Source of the DNA: Rhizoclosmatium globosum
Taxonomy: Eukaryota > Chytridiomycota > Chytridiomycetes > Chytridiales > Chytriomycetaceae
Assembly: GCA_002104985.1 (NCBI GenBank)
Contig: MCGO01000004.1
Location: 858,098-922,097, forward strand
Length of the DNA: 64,000 bases
Reading direction: 5' to 3'
The notes beneath the pieces were generated by a model that saw nothing but the letters and a program-made list of their open reading frames with translations, made no database searches and was not told the origin of the DNA. Below are positions 21,870 through 34,304 of this stretch, one piece after another. Position 1 is the first letter of the stretch. Every line of letters starts with the position of its first letter. Made by a program: the position numbers and the translations under genes.

Positions 21870-21906
21870 ACAATCAAATAAACAACTATTGATAGGCATT
21901 TTATTT
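21870..21906 (+). repeat. Right 37-bp direct repeat bounding the 14-kb block
   Basis: This is the second copy of the TPR 3'-UTR sequence at 7699-7735, in direct orientation with one mismatch. It starts 18 nt after the stop of the giant gene and ends 7 nt before the TSR1 stop codon (21914-21916, minus strand). Removing one copy and everything between would put the TPR 3' UTR directly against the TSR1 3' end, a normal convergent arrangement in this compact genome. Confidence 0.85.
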
Positions 21907-21913
21907 GCTGAGA

Positions 21914-24803
21914 CTAGTCTGTCATCTCGTTGCTCTGTTTCACCTCAAATTCCTCCACCCAATTGCGAGTGTTCCACTTGGGGAACACACGCTTATACAA
22001 AGATAAGCACACCGTGTCACTAGCAGTCAATTGCTCGTCAAACATACACTTCATGTAACCGTGAGTTCCAAGACTCTCTTTGATGTGTCCAATACGACCC
22101 AACTTTGTAGTCAACTGCACCGGTTTGAAGTACTCAATATCCTGGGGGTTGAAGAACATGTATCGAATGACAGCAGATCGCTTGTGAATTTTGAATGGGT
22201 GACCAGTGAGCATGATACGTTTGGCGATAATACGCTGTGGAGTTGGTGGAACCAAGTTACCAGTTGCAACCAATGTTGGCGCACCACCTGACAAGTTTGT
22301 ATAAGATATTAAATTGAAAACAAGATTTAGGGCTCACCTTTTTCATTTTCCTTGAACAGAAGGACAGGCTCGCTTTCAAAACCAATAGGACCATAGAAAC
22401 TGGCGATGACATTGCGGCCATGGTGAAAGTATCTTTCAAAACGATGGACGTTGTTACTTCCGCTTCGGGAATCAGCCGAGTAGATTGGCTGGATGACATA
22501 TCGCCTGAATCCAACGAACAAAATTAATGGTTCCTTGGATTTGATGACTGGCGAGTTGACGCCTGGCTCATCGACACGGTGAACGCTGAGAGTCGACAGT
22601 GTGATTTTGTTTTCATGTGGAAGAAGAGTGAAAACAACAAAGGGCTTGCTTGGAGAGATTGTTTCTGAAGGGGAGTTTGATTAGACTTTATGACACACAA
22701 GGTGATTGGACTCACCAAGAACCTTCTTTGGAACTCCTTCAATCCAAACAATAACTTTTCGACCAACGTCAACACCTTCATCATTCTCTTCAAGATCTTT
22801 GATGATTCTGGTCTTTGTCTTTTTGAAGCTTTCAAATTGGAAGATCTTAGCGTAGTCAATTGGTAGGTTTTCGTAAGGGTCCCATGGGGAAGTTCTGAAA
22901 CTCTTGAGTCCACGGTATTTCGAGAATCGCAGACGAGCGGCAATATCACGCGGTGTGTCCATTTCGTCGGGAAATTTGAGGTCTTCATCAGCAGCATCGA
23001 GCTTCTTGGACTCAAGGTAAGACTTGTATCTGATAGTAGAATAAGAAAAACTTTTGGAAAGCAACGATGAACTCACTGTCTTGCATCGTCAGCAGCGTTG
23101 AAGTCAACATCGAAATCATTCTGCTTGTCTTCCAGCTCAACTTCCTCATATTCTTCATCTTCTTCATTCTCATTGTCTTCGGGCTCGTCTTCTTTCTCGT
23201 CATCATTCCCATCTTTCATCTCATCGTCCTCATCATCGTCTTCATCATCATCATCATCATCTTCGTCGTTCTCATCTTCGGAGTCAACAATCCAAGCAGC
23301 TTGGTAAGATGAAGTACCCTTGGGAACCTTCTTTGTCTTTTTCTTGCCTTCGCCAGTTGCAGCAGATTCGTCACCGTCATAGTCCATGTTTTCATCAAAG
23401 TCATCGCCCAACTCCTCACGACGGCGCTGCAAAGCAGCAACACGAGCTTCAGCATCCGCCAACTCCTCTTCGGTAGGCCATGTTTGTTCAGCATCTAATG
23501 GATCAGGAGTGTTGAAAGCCACAAGAGAGTCTTGCAACTCAGGATTTGGAACTTGCAAAACTGCAGGCTCAATGATCTCATCTTTCCGTTCAATTGGAAC
23601 GGTTGTAATCTGGCGAAGCTCAAGTTAAAACAACGAATTTGTGGTTTATAACGCTACATACCTTTTGAACTTGGAATTCTCCAAACCCAGGAATATAGAC
23701 AAGGCGGTTCGCATCAAACTTGGTACCTCGCACAAATCCAGTGACTTTCAAAACACCTTCTTCTTCACCAGTTTGAACAAAGTCAACGCCTTCACTCAAG
23801 ACATAACTGTGACGGTCTCTCCACACACTTCCCTTTGGAATTTGACCACTGACGTGTCTAGCAAAGGCAGCGGCTTCAGTGTGAGCGGATGGCATACCGT
23901 CTTTGATTCCCAAGCCTTCAACGTCTCTCAAACTGTAGATTCTACCATCGCATGAAGGGAAATGTGCAACCAAGAAACTTTGCAATGATTTTCGAATAGC
24001 ATCACGAGTTTTTGGATCAGGTCCGTTCTGCAGATTTTGAACAACTCCACCTAAATAAACACATAAGTTTAATTGCATTGGATATGATACCGGCCGTACC
24101 AAGAATCGTAGGGACTCCAATGCTCTTGATTGCGCTCATTGCAAGGTCGCCAACGGAATCAACCTCAATTGTTGCACTCATAACAGGAAGCATAAAATCG
24201 GCAGTTTGAATGTGAGGAATGATTGCAGGAACAGTTCGAGGTGTTGGAATAAGGAGCAAGCGTTGTTTGAAGTTGGCGAGCCTACGTTGAAGAATCAGAT
24301 ATACTCAAAAGACGGAATAACATATAATAGATTTGCCAAAGTAAAGTTGAGGTTAAATCTAAAATTGACACTCACGACATGAGAACAGGAGCACCGGTAT
24401 TGTAGTTATCAGGAACTTCCATATCCAATGATTCAAAAAGGTCTCGAATAACTTGGAATGCATCCACATCTGGACATAGCGGTACAATAGCGATAACTTT
24501 TGGGGGAGCGTTTGGTCCAGAAAACAGTCTAGTTGCCATCATCAAGTCAGCTCTCTTTTTCTGCTGTTCAATCTTTGATGCATTTCTTCGATCAGCTCTC
24601 TTTTGCGCTTGAGTTGAAGCTGAAGAGGCCTTGTTTCTGTTGACCTTTCCTGTATTCATTCGTCAAGTTCTGAACCAAGGCCCTTTCTTTGATCACAAAC
24701 CTTTGTTTTGAGCCTTAATTGACCCTTTCGTGGCATGTTTGCTTTTGAAGCCTTTGTTTCCGCTCTTTGCGGATGATCTGTGGTGGTGTGCCTGGCCACT
24801 CAT
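21914..24803 (-). CDS. TSR1: Tsr1, 40S ribosome maturation factor
   Basis: Tsr1 is a GTPase-like (Bms1-related) assembly factor that binds pre-40S particles and blocks premature subunit joining. The N-terminus [22 protein letters not shown] is diagnostic of the family. Further blocks in order are [35 protein letters not shown], the acidic insert after [16 protein letters not shown] (23100-23330), [41 protein letters not shown] and [14 protein letters not shown]. The length is close to the yeast protein. About nine exons are joined with short introns. The start is the ATG complementary to 24801-24803. As in other Tsr1 proteins, the classical GTP-binding motifs are not obvious. It converges on the giant gene and would originally have converged on TPR. 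Confidence 0.93.
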
Positions 24804-24904
24804 CCTTTTCAAGTCAAGTTGGTCGTTGGTTGGATTTGGGATCTCAGAAAAAACAAAAAGAAAACCTCATCTCCACAAAAACAGTATGCATTTTATTTGA
24901 CATA

Positions 24905-27900
24905 TTAAAGACTTATTCCAATCGCTGCATTTGAGTCAAAATCTCGATGTAGATATTCAACAATTTGTTTCGCTCTGGCTGCACCAAGACTTTTTGGAAG
25001 GCGTCTCAATAGCTCGTCAGCACCACTGAAATATGATCATTACATTTATGCTTGCCAAATCATGAACTTACCATGAAAGAAATTCTGCCAAGTTCAAAAA
25101 CTTCCCATACTGAATGATTTCCAGGCATGTGGCGTCCGAAACGCCGGGTATAGACATCAGAAAACTAACAATCCCAGAATCTTTCGAGGGCAACTCGGCG
25201 GGAACATTGATAGTCATTCCTTGTTGTTTTTCGCTCTTGGCCAATTCAAACAGAATACGAGCAGAATCATCGCGAGACTGACTGAAAATGATGCGTACGT
25301 TATTCCTCAACAGACCTGCGACGATTCCTTCAAACTGGTTCCGTGTTGTGCTACAAAACCATCAATTGGATAGAACACAAAACTTAACTACTTACACACT
25401 CTCACTTTCAGAAGACTCAAGCTCCACAAGAAGATACGGACTAGAATACATTCGTTTCAATAAATCCAATTGATCATAAATTCGCTTGCTAAAGGTAGAT
25501 GAGAGAAGATCTGTGCACGAGGTCAGTAACACTTTAAGCCAAAAGACTGCCACCAACCAGATTTAGATTTTCGTTCAATGGCTACTCGGTTACTTAAAAT
25601 GTAATCACCGCCAGCAAGTTGACGGAACTCAACGCGACAACCAAACTTGCCCTTCAGAATACTTGTTATTCCGCTTCGAATCTCCCGATTATCCACGAGA
25701 ATACAAATCCGTTCATCTTTTGGAGCCGTAACAACTTGCTCCACGTGCCTATGGGCGTGATCATTCCCGACAAACAGCAACTCCTTCTCCTCCTTTGATA
25801 GGTTCTCAACATTATTTCGAATGATTGGAGAAGGTCCGTCCACATCAAAAGAGCTTTTGAAGTCAGATGAGGGTATATTAGCTACTATACGTGTGATCGG
25901 AGTGAATTCATTCTGAGTCGTGGGTGCAAGCACCTTCTTGGTGGGAGCAGGCGTGGGGGCCTCGACAGGTGGAGCCGGAGCAACAATTTCATTAGCAAGT
26001 GAAGACGCGACAGCAGGCTTATTCGCTGGTCGTCTCCGTTTGGCAGGCTTCGCCACAGGGCTTGAGAAATACTCCACAAAATCATCATCAACCACAAAGT
26101 CTGCCAGCTCGGGATCATCATAGAACTCTTGAGCGTTTGCACCAGCATCTGCTTGTGTGGCAAGTCCTTCCCACTCTTCACGGGGTCGATATTTCCGTTG
26201 TTTTTCCATATTTCGATATTTCTCCAACATGGCATCATAAGCACGGTTTTCGCGTGATATTCCTCCATGCGGACTGAGAATTGACCGGTGGTACATTGAA
26301 ATTCCGGGACTCTCTGTTGGTAAACTCTGAGACGAGGATATTCCAAAGCTGTCGTCATTGATGAATCCTTCAAGATCAGCATCCAAGTCTTCATCCCCAT
26401 ACTCATCATCCCCACTATCATCTTCTTCTTCTGATAAAGCAGCCTCTCGATCAAAAAACTGCTCAACATCACCAATTTGGACGTTCTTTGGTCTAGGCCG
26501 TGATGGACCTGTTTTCTGCCGTTCTACTGGAACAGTGGGGAAAATCGCAGGCTCAAAGTTCCTTGGTCTGGGAGCACGTCTTGGTTTCTTAATTAAACGC
26601 TGTCGAACCATCTTGATCGCCATCGGAGTTGGATTTCCAACATCCGAAGACAGTTCCACGCCACCACCACCCGTAGATTCGTCAAACTCGTCCTCCCATA
26701 CTTCCTCTTCTTCTTGCTCAAATATTTCACTCAAGCGTGGATCTCGTTCTAAACTTCTCTTCCGCCTGAGTTTTCCGGCCTTCCCTTCTTCCTTGTCTTG
26801 TTCTTCATCGTCCTCATCCTCATCAAAATCTTGAACAATTCGTCGATTTTGCTGAGGTCGCCTCGCAAATGGCATTTGGCTCTCCATCGGTGAAGAGAAT
26901 GTAACCACAGGAGCAGGAGCAGGAGCAGGATTGAATTTGCGAGAAATTATTGGGGAAGAGTAATCCGACATAGTCTTCATAACAGCGTCCTTGTAGATAC
27001 TTCCTTGTGAAAGCTTCTTCTTGTACCCTGATGGTCCTGGCGGTGCTGGTGGTCCCATAACTTCCTTGACCTCCTTCTCAGATTCTTTAACGGCTTCAGC
27101 AGCGGGAGCCGCAAAAGCTCCAGCAATCGCCCCATCAATCAAATCCATATTCTGCATAAACATTCCATCATCCATATCCATATCATCAAACTCATCATTA
27201 CTGTTTTCAAACAACTTGGCTTCTAACTGATCGAAATCCACATCAATGTCTCCATGTATACTAGTGCCTCCACGCTGAGAGGCTTGTGTTGCTCCCGACG
27301 CTTGCATAGTATTCGCATCTGCACCATCAATCCATGACACAGGCCACTCATAGAACTCGACAGGTCGAAGGCGGGGTCCCTTCGATAAACACAACTTGTC
27401 CTGCGGCCATGACGAATCAGGCATCCAAAATCTCCCGGAAGCAGCAGGATGAGTAGGTGCTTGAGACAAGCTCGTGAACCCATCACTCTCGTCATCCCAA
27501 GCTTGAAGACATCCAACAAGACCACCATCTTCAGCAAGCGGAGAGTCAGGAACAACGAGAATAGGGAAACTTGAAGGGGGGGATGTTGGTGGAAGTTGAA
27601 AGGAATTAGACCTAACACCAACAGGGGTATCAGGAACATAAATCATATCATTCGCAGCTGATACTGGACTTTTTTGAGTGTTACTATCAGGGACAGCCGC
27701 TTGTTGAGGAGGAGTACTATTTGGAAACGGTTGTCGAGGTGTTGTAGGAGAACTACAGACAGCATCGTTCCTTGAAACGTTTACTACGGGCGGCTCCTCC
27801 GATACTTCAAGACCTTTGGACACTTCAGCGTTAACGTCGACACCAGGGTCTTCATAGTTATTCCAGTCATCATCACCCACAAAGGCAAACTCCTCATGAT

Positions 27901-30900
27901 CGTCGAAGTCTGGAGGCAGGTTTTCCGGAAATGCATCATCACCACCATGTTCTACACTCTCAGTCACTTTCGGAGCAGGAAGAGGAGGAGGAGTATTGTG
28001 GAAGAACGCCTCCATTTCATCATCTTCAACACCATCCACCTTCTTCTTCTTCAACCCACCCATCACAATCTCAGACGCATCCACTAAATCCTCTCCATCT
28101 TCATCATTCTGAAACAGTTGGTCATAATTACTAAGTCGGTGGAACTTCAGTTTCGGTCGTTTCCGTTTCACGCCTTGCGATGCTTCATCCTCAGTCTGGT
28201 TCACGCCCAATTCATCACTCGTGTCAACAATCGAATCCAGTTTGATATTGGGTTTCCATTCAGATGGGGGCCTCTCGTCGATCGCGCGACGGTCCGAATC
28301 CAGCAAACAAGATTCCATCAATTCATTATGCACGTCTTCGGCTACACCTCCATTTGCGGTAGACTCTTGAGTTGCCAATGTCTCAGTCAATTGCATTATT
28401 TTGACGAAACGACGTGATAAGATCCCGTTCGGGACTTCCCAGGTGGGAAGCTCCATACTCTGCCAAACAGTTGCAGAGGATAATGAGACTTTCGATTTTC
28501 GAGCACTTAATGGACGGTTGGACTTGAGTTCTCGCTCGTAGTCCCGCAATTGGTCTTCACTCAAATATGCCCCAGCTCCAAACTCAAACTTGTGCCGTGC
28601 GGGCTGTTGCTGTTTCAGTTGAAGCTGTTGTTGTTGCTTCTTTTCAACTGCTGCCGACACGACTTTTCCTCCCACACTCTTTTTCTTGATATCATAGTCC
28701 GGAATCTCCAAATCTGCCTTGACACATTCAGGAACGATTCCGGGAGGGAACAACGTATTTTCTTTAGTCACAGGAAACATTTTGAGTTTGTTTCCTTGGC
28801 CTTCGATAATCGCTTTCTGAATGCTCTTGTACTTCATTTGTGATTGACGGTGGGCGTCTTCCTCACGTCCTTCCGAGAGTAAGAGAATTACTTTTCCTTC
28901 TCGTTTACGCCCCGTACGTCCCATTCGTTGAAGCATTCGAACAGGAGAGGTTTGAGCATCGTAACAAACAATCAAGTCAACATCTCCAATATCCAATCCT
29001 TCTTCTCCAATACAAGTCGCCACAAGTACATTGTAGCCTCCCTTCCCAAACTTTTCAATCAACTATGAAAAACAGGGCATTTCAGAATGTCATTACAATC
29101 CCCACAATAAAATAACTCACCTCCAATTGTTCCTTCTGTGTACACCCCTTCACACCACCTTTCTTCCCTCCACTCTGCCCAACAAAACTCATCACCTTCA
29201 CAAGCGGCTCATGTTTCGACAACGCCTCCTTAATCTCCTCAACACTCTCTCGAAAGTTACTAAAAACCATGACACGCGTCTGCCAGTCCTTCGTCCCTTC
29301 TTTCACAGCTTCCGCATGCTTTTCGAAATGCGATACAACGGATTCAACGAGTTTACCCAGTTTCGGGTGGGATAGGAAGTCAGGGTTGTCTTGGTATGCG
29401 CGGGCTGTTGTGATCATTTTTTGGAAGGCGGGAGAGAGGACGAGGGATTTCCGGGATTTTGAGATGGAGGTTGAGGAAGGGTTTAAGGTTTCGGCTGTGT
29501 AGGCTTCGATTTGGCGGAGAAACATGCGGAGTCCGAGTTGAACAAGCTGTAGCCAAAATAAGATGTTAGTCATTTGTTAATGAGGTTCTTGTTTTCCTCA
29601 CATGAGTATGTAGCTCGCAAAGACTGATACAGATTCCGAAATCAGCCTCGACAATAAAATTTCGTTGTGGATTATCCTTTTGGAACTTCATACGTGCTTG
29701 AATCAATCCGAAACGAGAAGCTTCAGTTGGGTCGCGACAGTAAAATGCTTTGAAATCGACCAATCGCTTCATGTGAGGCTCCAATACTTTTTTGAACAGT
29801 TCCGAAACAACAACGATTTCAGGGGATGGTTTTAGAACAATCAATTCGAGATTTCGTTCATGAGTGTATGGCTTGATATCCAAAGAATCTTCTGTCCTGA
29901 TTTCGATTTTCGATATTTGCAGGTTATCAATAACATTCTACACTTGCCAAGAGATATTTAAAGTGAGTTTCAAATCGTAAAAACAAAAGAGTTTTGTACC
30001 TGCACTGTCTTGACATCAGCACCAGGCGTCGCAGTCAAGGCCAACACTCTGAAAGTTGATTTTTCATCTGTCAGGATCCTCACTACTTCACAGTATGCGT
30101 GCTTTCCAGAAGCTCTGTGCGCCTCATCAACCACAACAAGTACTACTTTATCCGCTGGACAAGTCCCTCTTGACAAATCGTTTTGCATGACTTGCGGCGT
30201 CAAGAAAAAGACGCGTTTCGCAGCCCATGACCTTCTTCTGTCCTCCACTTTCGCTGCTCCGGTCATTTCGTCAGTGTCTTGTTGTGGGATACCCGTTATT
30301 TTGTAGCACGCTTCGATTTGTTGGGCAACAAGAGGCTTCGTTGGAGCCATAAAGACGATTTTGCCTTCAGGGAACCATCGGTAGAAGTTGAACTAAAATA
30401 GGTTAATGAAAGTTGAGGTCAAACAATTCGCGAATGGAAATTCGCACCATAACTACAGCTGCTATAAACGTCTTTCCAAGACCGGTTGGCAAGGCAACAA
30501 GTGTATTCTGGAACATCGAAGCTTGAATCACATTGAATTGGTATTCTCTGACGGGACAATTGGTTGGGTACAGCCAGGACTTTAGATTCTCTCTATTCAT
30601 TCTGTGATGGTGTGAGACGAGAGCCGCCAGGTTTACGGACGGATCATCAAGCATAGCGTTTGATTGGTTTAGTTTTTGCTGGAGCTGAATCTTTTGCAGG
30701 GCGTTCGGGGGCTGAGGCAGCTGCTGCATTAGGAGCTGTTGTTGATTCTTTTGGAGCTTTAGTTTAGCAGCCTCGCGAGCGGCGGCAAGAGGAAGTGCGG
30801 CATTTGGGGTTGTTGGCTGTGGAGGGGCGATCTTGAATGCCTCAAAGAGCGTTGGCTGGCGCGGGGCCGGCCGGAGTTGGTTTGGCGGTGGTTGCGATTG

Positions 30901-31280
30901 CTGCAACGGTGAGGGCTTTGCGGTGGTGGTAGTTGGGGTGGTGTGTAAGGTGGATGAGGTGGATGAGGTGGAGTATGCGTTGCTGTTGCCGTTGTTTGAG
31001 CGGACATTTGAAGCAACGAATGCATTTGAAGAAGACGAGTTCAAGTTGGAGTTGGAGTTGGAGTAGTTGTTAAATGCGGTGCTGCTCGTCCCCGCCTTTT
31101 CAATCGTTGTCGTTGTTCTTGACGAAGCACTTCGCATCGACTCGTCCAACGCCCGTGCCATTTCCTGTTCAAATGTTGTCGTTAGTTGGTTGGTTGGTTG
31201 ATCGTATCCCAGGCAGGAGAGAGAGAGAGAGAGAGAGTGCTTACCGCCTCGTCGAATCCATCGTCAAAGTCAAAGTCCAT
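24905..31280 (-). CDS. FANCM: FANCM/Hef-type DNA helicase with intact ERCC4 nuclease domain and HhH
   Basis: This is a fork-remodelling DEAH helicase of the FANCM/Mph1/Hef family. The N-terminus ([12 protein letters not shown]) is spliced across a GA-rich intron. Helicase motifs are REYQFNVIQ (Q-like), LPTGLGKT (Walker A), [14 protein letters not shown] (motif II, DEAH), LTATPG (motif III), and in the second lobe [14 protein letters not shown] and [14 protein letters not shown] long acidic, low-complexity insert (about 25900-28700) precedes an ERCC4/XPF-type domain: [10 protein letters not shown], then [18 protein letters not shown], the last residue supplied by the next exon. This satisfies the GDXnERKX3D nuclease signature. 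A helix-hairpin-helix end follows ([30 protein letters not shown]) before the stop at 24905-24907. Human FANCM has a degenerate nuclease motif and fungal Mph1 lacks the domain, so this copy looks Hef-like and potentially active. Confidence 0.9.
31217..31238. repeat. (GA)n microsatellite in FANCM intron 1
   Basis: About 11 GA dinucleotides lie just inside the first intron of the FANCM gene, next to its donor (complement GTAAGC). Confidence 0.9.
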
Positions 31281-31604
31281 TTTGTCCGAACTCTGGAAAG
31301 AGAGGAAGCGGAAAAGGAATCAAAGAGAACATGGAAAGAAACTTGAAGGACATCGTTTTTATTCTTAGCTCTATCCTATCCATTATCGAAACTGAACCGC
31401 GTATTGCTAGAGGCATCAGAAACACACCACGTCGTTTTCTAACGACAACCAAAACTCGTCGGTATATCTGACAATGCCTGCTTTATCAATAAACTCTGTG
31501 ATTAATCAATGACTCTTTGATTGTAGTTGATTCTGTATTGGAGGGAAGGGGAAGGAGTTGTTGTGGCCGTGACTCCAACACACAATTTTTTCACCACCAG
31601 CAAC
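31281..31604. promoter_or_regulatory. Divergent promoter region, FANCM (-) and RPL24 (+)
   Basis: This interval separates the two start codons, so it must hold both promoters and 5' UTRs. No clear TATA box is seen. A TTGATTAATCAATGACTC-like stretch at about 31497-31515 is partly palindromic. The RPL24 side ends in a pyrimidine/ACC-rich leader typical of ribosomal-protein mRNAs. Confidence 0.5.
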
Positions 31605-32718
31605 ATGAGGTTCGCACCACCACCATCGTCCCCGCCGCTTCACAGCCGCATCAGACGTCATCAGACTTACCCACACGACGCTATCGATGAACGAATTGCT
31701 GCTTTGTCCATCCAAGAGACGATTGGATGGCGTGTTGGATGAGGATGGACTGATTTACGACAAAGAGATGCGTTATACTCATGTGGCAGCAGCTGCTGGG
31801 CCTGCGATGTCATGCCACTGTGATGTGTTGAGATGCCGCTTTTGAATGCAAAGAGAATTCCGATATGAGAGTGGAGGGCTATGAAACTTGGAGACCTTGG
31901 ACCTTGGAACAACTCAACAATCTCACGCTGACTGCAACTCTAACGATCCTTGGCGCTAATCCTTCCATATTCTTTCAAAACTATAGAACCGAAATCTGTA
32001 ACTTCTCTGGATTCAAGATCTACCCAGGTCACGGAAAGACCTACATCAAGGCCGACTCCAGAGTGCGTTTCTGCATCCTACTCCGCTCCTCCTTCTCTTC
32101 AATCAAACATCAGTTTCAGTTTATCGAACTCGTTATGGAAGGCGCACGTTGTTGGAAGCGGAATTCGGGCTGGGAATGTAATGGCGTTGAATTATTGCGA
32201 TGGAGAAAGCGGATATCTGAACGGAATATCAAACTGGAAGCAGCATATATGATCGAAAAAAGGAATTACTTGCATTCCTCCTCTTTTCCCTCCAATCTAC
32301 AATTGTACTAATCACTTTCCAAAAAAATCAGTCTTACCGTTTGATCAACGGAAAGTGTGAGTCCCTCTTCCTCCAGCGTATCAAGCCATCCAAGCTCGAC
32401 TGGACCATCGTCTTCCGTCGTCTCCACAAGAAGGGACAAGCCGAGGAGGCCTCCAAGAAGCGTTCCCGCCGCACCGTCAAGGCTCAGCGTGCCGTCGTCG
32501 GAGCCACTTTGGACGCCATCAAGGCCAAGAAGGCTCAGAAGCCTGAGCTCCGTGCTTCCCTCCGTGCCGCTGCTGCTGCCAAGTCCAAGGAGGCCAAGAA
32601 GGTTGCTCAGGAGAAGAAGAAGGCTGAGTTGTCTCAGGTTAAGGCTGCCCAGAAGGGAAACATCTCTAAGCAGCAGTCTAAGGGTGCTGGTAAGAAGATC
32701 CAGGCTACTTCCCGTTAA
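31605..32718 (+). CDS. RPL24: 60S ribosomal protein L24 (eL24)
   Basis: eL24 is a component of the large subunit, located near the intersubunit bridge. Three exons are inferred: a 5-nt first exon ATGAG (31605-31609), exon 2 at 31987-32062 and exon 3 at 32332-32718. Joined, they start MRTEICNFSGFKIYPGHGKTY and continue into SYRLINGKCESLF...DWTIVFRRLHKKGQ, matching the family, followed by the usual Lys/Ala-rich tail; total about 155 residues. Intron 2 has a TACTAAT branch site at about 32307. The tiny first exon is inferred from the family N-terminus (M-R/K-x-E) and reading phase. An alternative ATG at 31865 does not give a clean splice. The last intron, last exon and downstream DNA have a near-identical copy at 7736-8642. 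Confidence 0.9.
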
Positions 32719-33061
32719 AGTTGCTATTTTCTGATTGTACGAAGGAAGGTTCTGTGATGACCAAATAAACTGTGTTCTTACTGGAATTATTGTGGTTTTC
32801 TCTTGGAATTTGATTTCGTGTCTTTGGGGTTACTGAATTTGAAACGTGGAAGTGACGAAATTGGTTTTGGAAACGGAGATGCGGGTGTCTCCTCGAACTG
32901 ATGCTGGAGATCCCCACCGTAATCTCCATCTGACTTACTAAAATTTTTCTTCATTCAATTTAAGTTTCAAAAACCCCAAAATGAACTTCTTATCAAATCA
33001 ACACATGAACCCGCTTCAGCAACAGCAACAACAAAATATCACACAGAAGCATACACAACTT
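32159..33061 (+). repeat. Source copy of the segmental duplication at 7736-8642
   Basis: About 0.9 kb starting inside RPL24 intron 2 and ending at codon 27 of the next gene is repeated in direct orientation at 7736-8642. By eye there are about ten substitutions and a 4-nt length difference. This copy is taken as the source because it is embedded in two intact genes. Confidence 0.9.
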
Positions 33062-34153
33062 GCCCTGTTAGCAAGCGCCTTGATGGCTCACATGACGTCA
33101 AGAGCATCCCTCTTTACCATCTCCGCCAACACCTTGGGTTCAACAACCCTCCTCACACCTCCATCTTCTCCCGTGTCATTCACATCAATGCCGCTACCAC
33201 AGCCAGGCACCGCCATGGGACTCTCACTTGGAACTCAGCAAGCCTGTAGAAACCCTGCCATCTCCGCCTCCTCTTCCTCCATCACCAACAACCACAACAA
33301 CAACAACACTACAACAATACACAAAGTCAATCGGTTCGCACCATATACCCTTGTAGAAGATGATGTGGGCGAGACGCAAAAGAGGAGGAGGGGGTTGAGT
33401 GGTGGTGTGACAATGGTGATTCAGGATCCGACTCCACCAGTGACACCATCAGAAAATTGTGGCAGTGTGCATGATGCATTTGTGGTACAACAACAAAAAC
33501 CAGTTGTGCATCCATTGCTACAGCAACAGGAACAGCAGTTTTCTTGCTACAATATCAACAATTTGCACTATGCCGCAGGAACGCCTTTTCTTTATGATCC
33601 AACTCCAAGCGCCAATCACAACAACGAAATGATGCAGATCCAAAAGATTGTTATGACAACGTTAGCAACACTGCGCCTTCCATCACACTGTATCGTCATG
33701 GCACTGTTTTTCGTGCACAAACTTTTGACACGCTCCTTATCTTTACTATCAATGACAACAACTACAGGCGGATTATTGTTTTCCACACCGCAACACCAAC
33801 AAGCACACCATGAATTCTCAAGCAACACTGTTGGGTTGTTTTTGGTTGGACTTATGCTCGCGGATTCCGTGTTATGCGATGCGGCAGTGAGCACGTCAAC
33901 ATGGAAGTGGATTCTGAAACATACGAGTCCAATGTTTAGTCGGATGGCGGTCTTGGTTGAGCAATGGCCAACTTTTGCGCGTGACGCGCGTAAGTGGGGA
34001 TTGGATGTGTTGGAGTTTGATGTCGGTGTACCTGTGGAGGTGTATCAGGAGTGGGTATTGGCAGTCAAGGTGTTTGTGGATGGACAGCGGAGAGTCCACA
34101 TTGTGGAAAAGAGGAAGATGATGATGAGGGGGATGGGAGTTGTTGGGTATTAA
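32981..34153 (+). CDS. Cyclin-like protein with Gln/Asn-rich N-terminus (tentative)
   Basis: This is a single-exon open frame of 390 residues. The first half is low complexity (poly-Gln, poly-Asn/Thr) and contains KRRRG. The second half, from about residue 215, reads IVMTTLATLRLPSHCIVMALFFVHKLL, then a linker, GLFLVGLMLADSVLCDAAVSTSTWKWI. That resembles the helices of the fungal Pcl/Pho80-type cyclin box: a helix before a variable loop, then an LxLADKxxxD-like helix and a W in the N-x-x-W position. If correct, it would be a CDK-activating subunit, but the match is by pattern only and the lysine and glutamate that usually contact the kinase are not clear. It lies about 260 nt downstream of RPL24 on the same strand. 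Confidence 0.5.
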   Translation: MNFLSNQHMNPLQQQQQQNITQKHTQLALLASALMAHMTSRASLFTISANTLGSTTLLTPPSSPVSFTSMPLPQPGTAMGLSLGTQQACRNPAISASSSSITNNHNNNNTTTIHKVNRFAPYTLVEDDVGETQKRRRGLSGGVTMVIQDPTPPVTPSENCGSVHDAFVVQQQKPVVHPLLQQQEQQFSCYNINNLHYAAGTPFLYDPTPSANHNNEMMQIQKIVMTTLATLRLPSHCIVMALFFVHKLLTRSLSLLSMTTTTGGLLFSTPQHQQAHHEFSSNTVGLFLVGLMLADSVLCDAAVSTSTWKWILKHTSPMFSRMAVLVEQWPTFARDARKWGLDVLEFDVGVPVEVYQEWVLAVKVFVDGQRRVHIVEKRKMMMRGMGVVGY

Positions 34154-34304
34154 GTTGATTCTTAATTGAGAAATAGAATAGACATATGATGTAGATTTGT
34201 TATGGAGCGAGCTGGGATTTGGTTGCAGGGATTATGTGCGAGTCCGAAGAAAGACACTCTTGAAAAACATCAACCAAAGTCAAACCACAAAAACCAAACC
34301 AAAA

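Noticed and set aside
21914..24803. Spt16/FACT histone chaperone
   Set aside because: First thought because of the acidic stretches. The N-terminal [22 protein letters not shown] and the C-terminal blocks identify Tsr1.
25523..31280. XPF or a separate ERCC4 nuclease gene next to a helicase gene
   Set aside because: The helicase, acidic insert and ERCC4 domain are in one continuous exon of more than 1,100 codons, typical of FANCM/Hef.
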